Shown one piece after another: positions 35,775 to 43,515 of a stretch of DNA of 64,000 bases (position 1 is the first letter of the stretch; every line of letters begins with the position of its first letter). This stretch comes from Streptomyces laurentii (lineage in GTDB: Bacteria > Actinomycetota > Actinomycetes > Streptomycetales > Streptomycetaceae), in assembly GCA_002355495.1 (NCBI GenBank), contig AP017424.1, positions 6,327,501 through 6,391,500 of the forward strand. Direction: 5' to 3'. The notes under the pieces were generated by a model. It was given only the letters and a program-made list of their open reading frames with translations. It was not told the origin of the DNA and did not search any database. Position numbers and translations under genes: made by a program.

Positions 35775-35794
35775 AGGTTAGCCTTACCTTACCC
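35775..35794 (-). promoter_or_regulatory. Iron box (IdeR/DmdR1-type operator)
   Basis: Read on the minus strand: GGGTAAGGTAAGGCTAACCT. It matches the consensus TTAGGTTAGGCTAACCTAA at 15 of 19 positions and lies about 30 bases ahead of the FhuF-like gene. Expected to repress the gene when iron is plentiful. Confidence 0.75.
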
Positions 35795-35894
35795 GACACG
35801 TACGGTGTTTGAACTGCGACGCCGTCCGCCTATCGTGCACGGGGGACCCCGGCATCGCGAGCCGGGCCCGAGACGAAGGCGCAGGAGGACCGGG

Positions 35895-36887
35895 GTGGAG
35901 CAGGGCGGCACGCGCGGCCGGACGGGGACGCGGGCGGGCGAACACGCCGCGGCCCCCGAGGACGGTGGCGCGGAGTACAGGGGTACGGGGTACGGGGACG
36001 CCCGGAGCGCGGGTGCGCCCGGTTCGGGCGGGGTCGGCCTCGGGGGAGCCGGACTGGGCGCCCTCGGCGGGTTGGGCGGGCTGAGCGGGCTCGGTGGGCT
36101 CGGCCGTCTCGGCGGTGCCGGGTACGGCGACGGGCTCCGGGTGCCGCAGCAGGCCGGCGTCGACCGGGGCACCGCCCCCGCCGCCCCCGCCGTCCCGGCC
36201 GCCCGGGGCGAGCACGTCCACGACGAACCGGCCGGACCCGCGGCCGCGCCCGTCCCCCGGCCCGTACGCCGTCACTCCGTCCGCGGCCAGATCCTCCAGG
36301 CCCTGCGCGACGCCCTCGTCGCCGGCGAACTCGTCCCCGGCGAGGTCTACTCCGCGCCCGCCCTCGCCGAACGCTACGGCGTCTCGGCCACCCCCGTCCG
36401 CGAGGCCATGCAGCAGCTCGCCACCGAGGGCGCCGTCGAGGTCGTCCTCAACCGCGGCTTCCGCGTCACCGAACGCACCCCGCGCGAACTCGCCGAGCTC
36501 GCCGAGGTCCGCGCCCTCGTCGAGGTCCCCGTCGTCCTCCGGCTCGCCCGCACCGTCCCCGCCGACCGGTGGGCCGCGCTCCGCCCGCTCGCCGACGCCG
36601 CTTCCCGCGCCGCCGGCCGCGGCGACCGCGCCCACTACGCCGACGCCGACCGCGCCTTCCACCGCGCGGTCCTCGCCCTCGCCGGCAACGACCAGCTCCT
36701 CGCCGTCGCCGAGGACCTTCACCGGCGCGCCCAGTGGCCCCTGGTCGCCGCCGCCGGTACCACCCGCCGGGCCGAACTCGTCGCCGACGCCGCCGAGCAC
36801 TCCGCCCTCCTCGACGCACTGATCGCCGAGGACACCGAAACCGTGACGGCCCTCATGCGGCAGCACTACCCCGGATGGCGGGACTGA
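35895..36887 (+). CDS. GntR-family regulator (FadR/FCD type) with long Gly-rich N-terminus
   Basis: 330 residues. Residues 125-195 hold the GntR winged helix (VRGQILQALRDALVAGELVPGE...LAERYGVSATPVREAMQQLATEG), residues 205-325 an FCD effector domain (ELAEVRALVEVPVV, YADADRAFHRAVLALAGND, AAEHSALLDALIAED). The first 125 residues are low complexity, including LGALGGLGGLSGLGGLGRLG, which is odd for a GntR protein. GTG 35895 is preceded by AGGAGG at good spacing, supporting the long form; a short form starting near the HTH cannot be excluded. Confidence 0.85.
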   Translation: MEQGGTRGRTGTRAGEHAAAPEDGGAEYRGTGYGDARSAGAPGSGGVGLGGAGLGALGGLGGLSGLGGLGRLGGAGYGDGLRVPQQAGVDRGTAPAAPAVPAARGEHVHDEPAGPAAAPVPRPVRRHSVRGQILQALRDALVAGELVPGEVYSAPALAERYGVSATPVREAMQQLATEGAVEVVLNRGFRVTERTPRELAELAEVRALVEVPVVLRLARTVPADRWAALRPLADAASRAAGRGDRAHYADADRAFHRAVLALAGNDQLLAVAEDLHRRAQWPLVAAAGTTRRAELVADAAEHSALLDALIAEDTETVTALMRQHYPGWRD

Positions 36888-36944
36888 CGGCTAAGGTCGA
36901 CAGCAACAGGCCAAGCGCATATGCCGAGGTTCCCGGAGGTGGCC

Positions 36945-38528
36945 ATGCCGTCCGTCCGCGCGGAACGACCCGAGGCCGCCGCCCTGCTCGGCTGGCTCAC
37001 CGACCCCGACGCCCCGCGGCTCTGCCTCGTCACCGGCGGCACCGGGCTGCTCGACTGGCTCGCCCGGTACGGACCACGCGACGCCGGCCGCCGGCGCACC
37101 GTCCGCGCGCTCGTCCCGCTCGCCGGCCGCAGCGCCCTCGGCACCGCGTGGGCCGTCGCCGACCACCTGGGCATCGTCGCCCCGTCCCCCGCCGACGTCG
37201 TCCGCGCCCTCGCCACCAGCGAGAACGGGCGCGCCGCCCGCACCGTCCTGCTCCTTCCCGCCCTCCACGACGCCGCCGAACCCGTGGCCGTCGCCACCCT
37301 GCTCGCCGAACTCGCCCGGCTCGGGCGGGTCCGGCTGGTCGTCGAGGCACGGCCCGGCACACCCGAGTACGAGGTGCTGGCGCGGGGGCGGGTGACGGTG
37401 GTCGACGCGGACGGCGACGCGGACGGCGACGAGGGCGGCGACGAGGGCGGAGTCGAGGGCACGGTCGACGCGGGTGGTGGCGGCGCTGGCGGGGTGGCGG
37501 GTCCGGTGTGCCCCGTCGATCTCTCGGACCCCGCCGCCGTCTGCGCCGCCGACCCCGTCACCGTCACCACCGGATACGTACGCGACCCGTGGGACGACCA
37601 CGGCGGGCTGCGCGCCGCCTGGATGCGCGCCGGACAGGCGCTCTGCGCCGCGCCCCGCCCCGCTGACCGGGCCCTCGGACTGCTCGCCCTGCTCGGCGAC
37701 GGCGCCGACCCCCGGCTCCGGCCCGCCCTCACCGAACTCGCCGTTGACTCGTCCTGGACGACGCGGTGGAGCCGCGTCACCGGCGACGTCGCCCCGCCCT
37801 GGCCCGGGCCCGTCGCCGCGCTCGCCGCCCCCGACGGCATGCTGCTCGTCGCCGACCTCGGCGGCACCGTACGGCTCCTCGCCGCGGCCGACGCCCGGCC
37901 GCTCGGACGGCTCGACCACCCCGTCGGCGGCCGCGTCACCGCCCTCGCGCCCGCACCCGACGGAACGGTCCTGCTCCTCGACGAGCGCGGCCGGCTGCAC
38001 ACCGTACCGGGACGGGAACCCCGGGCCCCGTACCTGCGGCGGCTCACCGAAGCAGTCACCGCGACCCTCACCCGGCACCCCGGGACGGCGCTCGCCGCGA
38101 TCGCCGGCTCGGTCGTCGTCGGCGACCGGCTCGGCTCCGTCCACGCCTTCGGACTCACCGGACTGCACCAGGCCGCCCTGCACAGCGGACGCGTCACGGC
38201 CGTCGCCGCCGTCGAATCCGAGACGCCGTTCGTGTGCAGCGGCGGCAGCGACGGCGCGGTCCGCCTGTGGACACCCGGCCGTGACCCCGAACCCGACGCG
38301 CTGCGCCGGCGCCCCTCGCCCGTCGTCGCCCTGTCCGCCGCGGAGACGCCGCACGGGCCGGTCATAGCGGCGGCGTGGGGCGACGGGACCGTGGAGCTGC
38401 ACCGGCTGGAGCGGCGGGACCGAGTGGGGTTCCGGCCGGGGCCGGGCGTGCGGGCGGTGGCGGTGACGCCGGACGGGGGACTGGTGGTGGGGATGGACGA
38501 GGCGCTGGTGTGCGTGGCGTTGAGGTAG
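36945..38528 (+). CDS. WD40-like beta-propeller protein
   Basis: About 527 residues. N-terminal 150 residues resemble the shell of a P-loop domain without a Walker motif (TGGTGLLDWLARY, TVLLLPALHDAAEP). An acidic linker with in-frame repeats (DADGDADGDEGGDEGG) follows, then a propeller region from about 285 with WD-like blades: PVAALAAPDGMLLVADLGGTVRLL, VTALAPAPDGTVLLLDERG, VCSGGSDGAVRLWTPG. Likely a scaffold. ATG 36945 has GGAGGTG upstream and is preferred to 36921. It lies 57 bases after the GntR gene. Confidence 0.78.
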   Translation: MPSVRAERPEAAALLGWLTDPDAPRLCLVTGGTGLLDWLARYGPRDAGRRRTVRALVPLAGRSALGTAWAVADHLGIVAPSPADVVRALATSENGRAARTVLLLPALHDAAEPVAVATLLAELARLGRVRLVVEARPGTPEYEVLARGRVTVVDADGDADGDEGGDEGGVEGTVDAGGGGAGGVAGPVCPVDLSDPAAVCAADPVTVTTGYVRDPWDDHGGLRAAWMRAGQALCAAPRPADRALGLLALLGDGADPRLRPALTELAVDSSWTTRWSRVTGDVAPPWPGPVAALAAPDGMLLVADLGGTVRLLAAADARPLGRLDHPVGGRVTALAPAPDGTVLLLDERGRLHTVPGREPRAPYLRRLTEAVTATLTRHPGTALAAIAGSVVVGDRLGSVHAFGLTGLHQAALHSGRVTAVAAVESETPFVCSGGSDGAVRLWTPGRDPEPDALRRRPSPVVALSAAETPHGPVIAAAWGDGTVELHRLERRDRVGFRPGPGVRAVAVTPDGGLVVGMDEALVCVALR

Positions 38529-38580
38529 GGGGGCGCGGGTCCGGGGGCGGTGCGCTGAGATGTGTGGGTGGTGACGCGGG

Positions 38581-38770
38581 GAAGTTGATCTCAACCGGTT
38601 CTACAGCGTGTTGCTGTCCGGCCGGCTCCTGCCGAAGGCCCAGCTCGACCAGATACGGACCACCGTCGCCGGGAACGGCCGCGCGGTCGGTGTCGCGGTG
38701 ACCACGCAGCCGGACGCGACGGCCAAGGAGCGCATGGGCGACGTGGTGGACGCGGCCCTGTGCGCGCGGC
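38581..38770 (+). pseudogene. Relic of an S12 serine hydrolase (beta-lactamase/DD-peptidase fold)
   Basis: The plus frame reads VDLNRFYSVLLSGRLLPKAQ...QIRTTV, a late segment of class C beta-lactamase/DD-carboxypeptidase-like proteins, then jumps directly to their C-terminus (GNGRAVGVAVTTQPD...MGDVVDAALC). Between them the HTG-type catalytic region is missing, and everything upstream, including the SxxK motif, is gone. There is no start codon. A small internal-deletion relic at the 3' end of the propeller gene. Confidence 0.6.
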
Positions 38771-38789
38771 GAATGGGGTGTGAGCGCGG

Positions 38790-39539
38790 TCAGATGGCCG
38801 GGCGCGGAGTCAACTGGGCGGCCAGCCAGGTGGGGACGCCGCCCAGGAGGCGGAACAGGCGGGCGGCTTCCGCGCGGAGGCGGCCCGCCTCGGGTTCGGA
38901 CTCGGCGGCCGCGAGAGAGGCGAGGGCCGGGGCCGTACCCACGAGGTAGCCCAACTCCTCGCGGATCCTGAGGGATTCGGAGAAGCCGTGCCGGGCCTCC
39001 TTCAACTCGCCCTCGCGCAGGGCGAGTCCGGCGAGGTGGCGCCAGGTGAAGGAGAGGAGTAAGGAGTCCCCGTGGGCCGTCGCGGCCTCGTGGGCGCGGC
39101 GGTAGGCCGCGCGGGCGGCCTGCGGGGAGTCCCCGAGGTTCTGGGCGACGAGGCCGCGCCGGAAGTCGAGCAGGGCCCGTCGCGGGGCCTCCGGGTGGAT
39201 GAGGGCCGCCGCGCGGCCGAGGGCGGAGCGGGCCTCGTCGGCCCGGTCCCGTACCCCCAACAGGGTGGAGGCGTAGGCCAGATAGCCCCGTTCGCAGGCC
39301 GCGGCGCCGCGTTCCTCGTCCGTCCGGGCCACCGCCTCCGCCCCGCGCAGCGCGTCCTCGGCCTCGGGCCAGCCCTGCTCGGTGTACAGACAGCGCTCGA
39401 TCAGCAGGGCCGCCCGCTCCAGGGCCGCGGCCGGGTCGGCCGCGCGGGACGTGAGCAGTTCCGCCGCGTCCGTCCAACAGCCGCGTGAGCGAAGCCTCCA
39501 GACCGCGGATTCCAGTGGGGTTCCCCGGCCGTACGCCAC
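38790..39539 (-). CDS. Tetratricopeptide-repeat-like helical protein
   Basis: About 249 residues, all alpha-helical, with TPR-like repeats: SAVWRLRSRGCWTDAAELL, AERERAALLIERCLYTEQGWPEAEDAL-type helices, DFRRGLVAQNLGDSPQAARAAYRRA and AGLALREGELKEARHGFSES. Function unknown; probably protein-protein contacts or a small regulator. GTG 39539 with GGGGAGGG upstream was chosen; the frame is open to ATG 39635. Confidence 0.75.
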   Translation of the reverse strand: MAYGRGTPLESAVWRLRSRGCWTDAAELLTSRAADPAAALERAALLIERCLYTEQGWPEAEDALRGAEAVARTDEERGAAACERGYLAYASTLLGVRDRADEARSALGRAAALIHPEAPRRALLDFRRGLVAQNLGDSPQAARAAYRRAHEAATAHGDSLLLSFTWRHLAGLALREGELKEARHGFSESLRIREELGYLVGTAPALASLAAAESEPEAGRLRAEAARLFRLLGGVPTWLAAQLTPRPAI

Positions 39540-39810
39540 ATTGCCCTCCCCGAGCGCGCCATCGAGCTGTTGAGTAGGACGGCATCTCAGCACGAATCTC
39601 GGGGACGGGCCAAGGGGTCGGGTGAAACTTTTCACAAAGGGAAAGGGTGGCGGAACGCCGTCCGGACCGGATAAAGGGGGTCGCCACCCTCACCCGGCCG
39701 GACGCGGATGATCACCCGATGAGATGAACAGGGGCGGGTGACCTCGGCGTTCACCCGTTCAGCTCACCCGTTCAGTTCATCCGGTCGGCTCACCGGTTCC
39801 ACTCATCCGG

Positions 39811-41505
39811 TCAGCTCATCCGCAGCGCGAGGAAGAAGTCCAGCTTGTCCTCCAGCCGGGACAGATCGCGGCCCGTGAGCTGTTCGATCCGCCCGACCCG
39901 GTAGCGCAGCGTGTTCACGTGCAGATGGAGGCGGGTCGCGCAGCGGGTCCAGGAGCCGTCGCTGTCGAGGAACGCCTCCAGGGTCGGGATCAGCTCGGCC
40001 CGGTGCCGGCGGTCGTAGTCGCGCAGCGGGTCGAGGAGCCGGGCGGTGAAGGCGCGCCGGACGTCGTCCGGGACGAACGGCAGCAGCAGCACGTGCGAGG
40101 CCAGCTCGTGGTGGCCGGCCGCGCACACCCGGCCCGGGCGGGCGGCGGCGACCCGGCGGGCGTGCCGGGCCTCCTCCAGGGCGCCGCGCAGCCCCTCGGC
40201 GGAGTGCACCGAGGCGCTGACGCCCAGGGTGAGCCGCCCGTCCTCGGCGAGCCCGGCGGACAGCGGCCCGCGGATGGCCTGGAGCAGCGAGTCGGCGTGC
40301 AGGCCGAGGGCCGCGGACGACAGGCCGTCCTCGGACTCCGGCAGCGGCGCGGCGGCCAGCGGGACGAGCGCGATGGCCTCGTCGCCGCCGTGCGCGACCG
40401 CGATCCGGTCGGCGGAGTCGGCGCCCGTGGCGGCCGGGTCGACCAGGATCTCCTCAAGCAGGGCCTGGGCGACCGGCCCGCTGTCGACCGGGGTCTGCCC
40501 CGGCTCCTGCGTCCACTCGACGCGGGCCACGACGACCTGCCAGTGCGGTGCGTTGCCGAAGCCCGGCAGCAGCACCGGCGCGGCCACCCGCAGCCGGGCG
40601 GCGATCTCGGCGGGCGCCGCGCCCGCCTGCACCAGCTCCAGGATCTCCTGGGCGAGCCGGCGCCGTACCGTACGGGCCGCGTCGCGCCGGTCGCGCTCCA
40701 CGGAGATCAGCTGGGTGACGCCCTGGAGCAGGTCGAGCCGGGCGGCAGGCCACTCGCCGGCGTCGGCCTCGACGGCGAGCAGCCAGTCGGACAGCACCGT
40801 CTCGCGCACGTCGCGCGGGCCCGGCGCGGCGGCGCGGCCGCTGTTGCGGATCGGGAAGAGGGAGTACGTCGTGCCGCCCGCGGCGACCCGGTGCGGGGCA
40901 CGCCGCCCGGCACGGGTGGCGGCCAGGTGTTCGCCCGCCAGAGTGGCGGCCCGCTCGCTGTCGAGCGGGTCGCCGGCACTCGCGATCCGCCGGCCGGTGG
41001 GGGAGAGTACCCAGGCCCGCAGGTCGAGGTCGGAGCCCAGCAGGTCGAGGACGGCGTCGGGGCCGCCGCCCGCCGGACCGGAGGTCATCAGCCGCCGGTG
41101 CCGGTCCACGACGGCGGCCAGGTCGCCCGCCCGCTCGCCGGACACCTGGCGTACGACGTGCTCGGTGATCGTCGCGAACGCGACGGACTGGCTCACCGCG
41201 AACAGCGGGAGGCCGTGCCGCGCGCACACCTGGACGAGGTCCTCCGGGAGGTCCGCCAGATCCAGCTCGCCGGCGGCGACCGCGGCCACCCCGGCCGCGG
41301 TCACGGCCCGCACGAAGACCTCCGCGTCGGCCGGCTCGCGCAGCCCGGCGAGGCCCGTGAGGACCAGCTCGCCGCCGGACAGGTAGCGGCTCGGGTCCTT
41401 GAGGTCCGTGGTCATCACGCCGCGGACGGTCCGGTCGAGCTCGTTCTCGCCGTAGAGCAGCCGCAGCCCCAGCGCGTCGTTCTCCAGCAGTGCGCGCAGC
41501 CGCAT
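39811..41505 (-). CDS. PucR-family transcriptional regulator of purine catabolism
   Basis: 564 residues: N-terminal PucR purine-catabolism domain (1-120, LRALLENDALGLRLLYGENE and DLKDPSRYLSGGELVLTGL), middle GGDEF-like region (about 330-440), and C-terminal PucR helix-turn-helix (DSDGSWTRCATRLHLHVNTLRYRVGRIE, landmarks LHLHVNTLRYRVGRIE). B. subtilis PucR activates purine-degradation genes. The gene is divergent from the xanthine dehydrogenase operon, which is the evident target. Confidence 0.92.
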   Translation of the reverse strand: MRLRALLENDALGLRLLYGENELDRTVRGVMTTDLKDPSRYLSGGELVLTGLAGLREPADAEVFVRAVTAAGVAAVAAGELDLADLPEDLVQVCARHGLPLFAVSQSVAFATITEHVVRQVSGERAGDLAAVVDRHRRLMTSGPAGGGPDAVLDLLGSDLDLRAWVLSPTGRRIASAGDPLDSERAATLAGEHLAATRAGRRAPHRVAAGGTTYSLFPIRNSGRAAAPGPRDVRETVLSDWLLAVEADAGEWPAARLDLLQGVTQLISVERDRRDAARTVRRRLAQEILELVQAGAAPAEIAARLRVAAPVLLPGFGNAPHWQVVVARVEWTQEPGQTPVDSGPVAQALLEEILVDPAATGADSADRIAVAHGGDEAIALVPLAAAPLPESEDGLSSAALGLHADSLLQAIRGPLSAGLAEDGRLTLGVSASVHSAEGLRGALEEARHARRVAAARPGRVCAAGHHELASHVLLLPFVPDDVRRAFTARLLDPLRDYDRRHRAELIPTLEAFLDSDGSWTRCATRLHLHVNTLRYRVGRIEQLTGRDLSRLEDKLDFFLALRMS

Positions 41506-41923
41506 GATGTCGCCGCCGTTCCTTCTCGTCCGTGGTCCGTCGTGGGAGTGGTGCGAACGACGGCGACCCGGAGGTGCCGTGTTCGGGGGATCGGAGAGCA
41601 GACCGCTCCCCGTCGTTCGTTCGAATCTACAAGACGACCGCCGCAGCCAGCCAACCGCTTCATGGTTTCTGTCACTGCACCCCGGACACCCGGGCTTGTG
41701 TACTGGATCACACACAGGGTGTGGGGTTGTGTGGGGCACGCACATGGCCAGGGCCGGATGCCCCGTCCCTTCGGCCCGTTCGACGGCTTTCCCGGCGCGG
41801 TGCCCCGAGCCTCGCGCCGCAGGCTTCGCGCCCTGAGCTTCGCACCTGGGGCTTCGCGCCCCGTACGACGTCCGTACGACGTCCCGAACCGAATCACGCG
41901 TCACGCAGCAGAAGAGAGCCAGC
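41506..41923. promoter_or_regulatory. pucR-xdh control region with inverted and tandem repeats
   Basis: 418 bp between divergent genes. It contains a perfect 10-bp inverted repeat CGAACGACGG/CCGTCGTTCG (41554-41563 and 41610-41619), three near-identical units GCTTCGCGCC at 41823, 41837 and 41851 (14-bp period, the middle one with one change), and a perfect tandem CGTACGACGTC at 41862-41883, ending 40 bases before the first xanthine dehydrogenase gene. Likely regulator sites for PucR or a second factor. Confidence 0.55.
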
Positions 41924-42817
41924 ATGGACTTCCTTCGCCCCGCCGGCTGGGAGGAGGCGCTCGCCCTCAAGGCGGAGCACCCCGCGGCCGTGCCCCTCGC
42001 GGGCGGTACGGACGTCATGGTCGAGATCAACTTCGACCACCGGCGCCCCCCGTACCTCCTCGACCTGACCCGGATCGGCGAGCTGAACACCTGGGAGGTC
42101 GGCGAGCGCGAGGTGCGGCTCGGCGCGTCCGTCCCGTACACCCGGATCATGGAGAACCTGCGCCGCGAACTGCCCGGCCTGGCGCTCGCCGCGCACACCG
42201 TCGCCTCCCCGCAGATCCGCAACCGCGGCGGCGTCGGCGGCAACCTGGGCACCGCCTCCCCGGCCGGCGACGCCCATCCCGCGCTGCTCGCGGCCGGCGC
42301 CGAGGTCGAGGTCGCGTCGGTGCGCGGCAGCCGCCGCATCCCCATCGATGCCTTCTACACCGGCGTGAAGCGCAACGCGCTGGAACCCGACGAACTCATC
42401 AAGGCCATCCACATCGCGAAGGCCGACGGCCCGCAGCAGTTCTCCAAGGTCGGCACCCGCAACGCGATGGTGATCGCCGTCTGCGCCTTCGGTCTCGCGC
42501 TGCACCCCGAGACCCGGACCGTGCGCACCGGCATCGGCTCCGCCGCGCCGACCCCCGTACGCGCGCGCGTCGCCGAGGAGTTCCTGACGGCGGCGCTCGA
42601 CGAGGGCGGCTTCTGGGACAACGGGAAGACCGTCACCCCCTCGATCGCCCGCCGGTTCGCCGAGCTGGCGTCCGGCGCCTGCTCCCCGATCGACGACGTA
42701 CGGGGCACCGCCGCGTACCGCCGGCACGCCGTGGGCGTCATGGCCCGGCGCACCCTCGGCTGGGCCTGGGAGCAGTACCGCACCGGCGACGGGCGCACCC
42801 TCGAAGGAGCTGCATGA
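41924..42817 (+). CDS. Xanthine dehydrogenase FAD-binding subunit
   Basis: 297 residues. FAD-binding PCMH-like domain: VPLAGGTDVMVEINF (FAD pyrophosphate loop) and NRGGVGGNLGTASPAGDAHPALLA (second FAD motif) in the first half, CO-dehydrogenase flavoprotein C-terminal domain in the rest. Passes electrons from the iron-sulfur subunit to NAD. First gene of a three-subunit operon; its stop overlaps the start of the next gene (ATGA). Confidence 0.95.
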   Translation: MDFLRPAGWEEALALKAEHPAAVPLAGGTDVMVEINFDHRRPPYLLDLTRIGELNTWEVGEREVRLGASVPYTRIMENLRRELPGLALAAHTVASPQIRNRGGVGGNLGTASPAGDAHPALLAAGAEVEVASVRGSRRIPIDAFYTGVKRNALEPDELIKAIHIAKADGPQQFSKVGTRNAMVIAVCAFGLALHPETRTVRTGIGSAAPTPVRARVAEEFLTAALDEGGFWDNGKTVTPSIARRFAELASGACSPIDDVRGTAAYRRHAVGVMARRTLGWAWEQYRTGDGRTLEGAA

Positions 42818-43515
42818 CCATGCGAGTCCACTTCACCGTCAACGGCCGCGCGCAGACGGCCGACGACGTCTGGGAGGGCGAGTCCCTGCTGTACGTGCTG
42901 CGCGAGCGGCTGGGGCTCCCCGGCTCCAAGAACGCCTGTGAGCAGGGCGAATGCGGATCCTGCACGGTCCGGCTCGACGGGGTGCCGGTGTGCGCCTGCC
43001 TGGTCGCCGCCGGGCAGGTGGAGGGCCGTACGGTCGACACCGTCGAGGGGCTCGCCCGGTACGCCGAGCAGCGCGAGCGTGAGCGTGAGCACGGAGGGGA
43101 TCGCGGGGGTACGGAGCCGGGGACCGAGGCGAGGAGGCCGGACGGCACCTCGCTCGACGAGGCACGCCGCTGGCAGGCCCGGCCCGAGGAGGACGCGCCC
43201 GCCGGCCGCTCCGGCGCCGCGCTGTCCCCCGTCCAGCAGGCGTTCCTCGACGCCGGCGCCGTCCAGTGCGGCTTCTGCACCCCCGGGCTCCTCGTCGCCG
43301 CCGACGACCTGCTGGAACACCACCCCTCGCCGACCGACGAGGACATCCGCGAGGCGCTCTCCGGCAACCTCTGCCGCTGTACCGGGTACGAGAAGATCCT
43401 CGACGCCGTCCGCCTCGCCGCCGCCCGCCAGGAGAGCGACCAGGGCAACGGCCGGGACGGTAGGGACGGTAGCGGGGGCGCCGCAGGCTCACGTACGGAG
43501 GAGGGACCGCGATGA
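42814..43515 (+). CDS. Xanthine dehydrogenase [2Fe-2S] subunit with an acidic/basic linker
   Basis: 233 residues. Plant-type [2Fe-2S] cluster ACEQGECGSCTVRLDGVPVC (about 42-62) and the C-terminal helical cluster QCGFCTPG...LCRCTGYE (about 150-195). Between the domains an extra stretch of about 60 charged residues (EQREREREHGGDRGG...RPDGTS) separates what is usually a short linker. C-terminal 25 residues are Gly/Arg-rich. Overlaps both neighbours by ATGA, so the three subunits are translated together. Confidence 0.93.
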   Translation: MTMRVHFTVNGRAQTADDVWEGESLLYVLRERLGLPGSKNACEQGECGSCTVRLDGVPVCACLVAAGQVEGRTVDTVEGLARYAEQREREREHGGDRGGTEPGTEARRPDGTSLDEARRWQARPEEDAPAGRSGAALSPVQQAFLDAGAVQCGFCTPGLLVAADDLLEHHPSPTDEDIREALSGNLCRCTGYEKILDAVRLAAARQESDQGNGRDGRDGSGGAAGSRTEEGPR

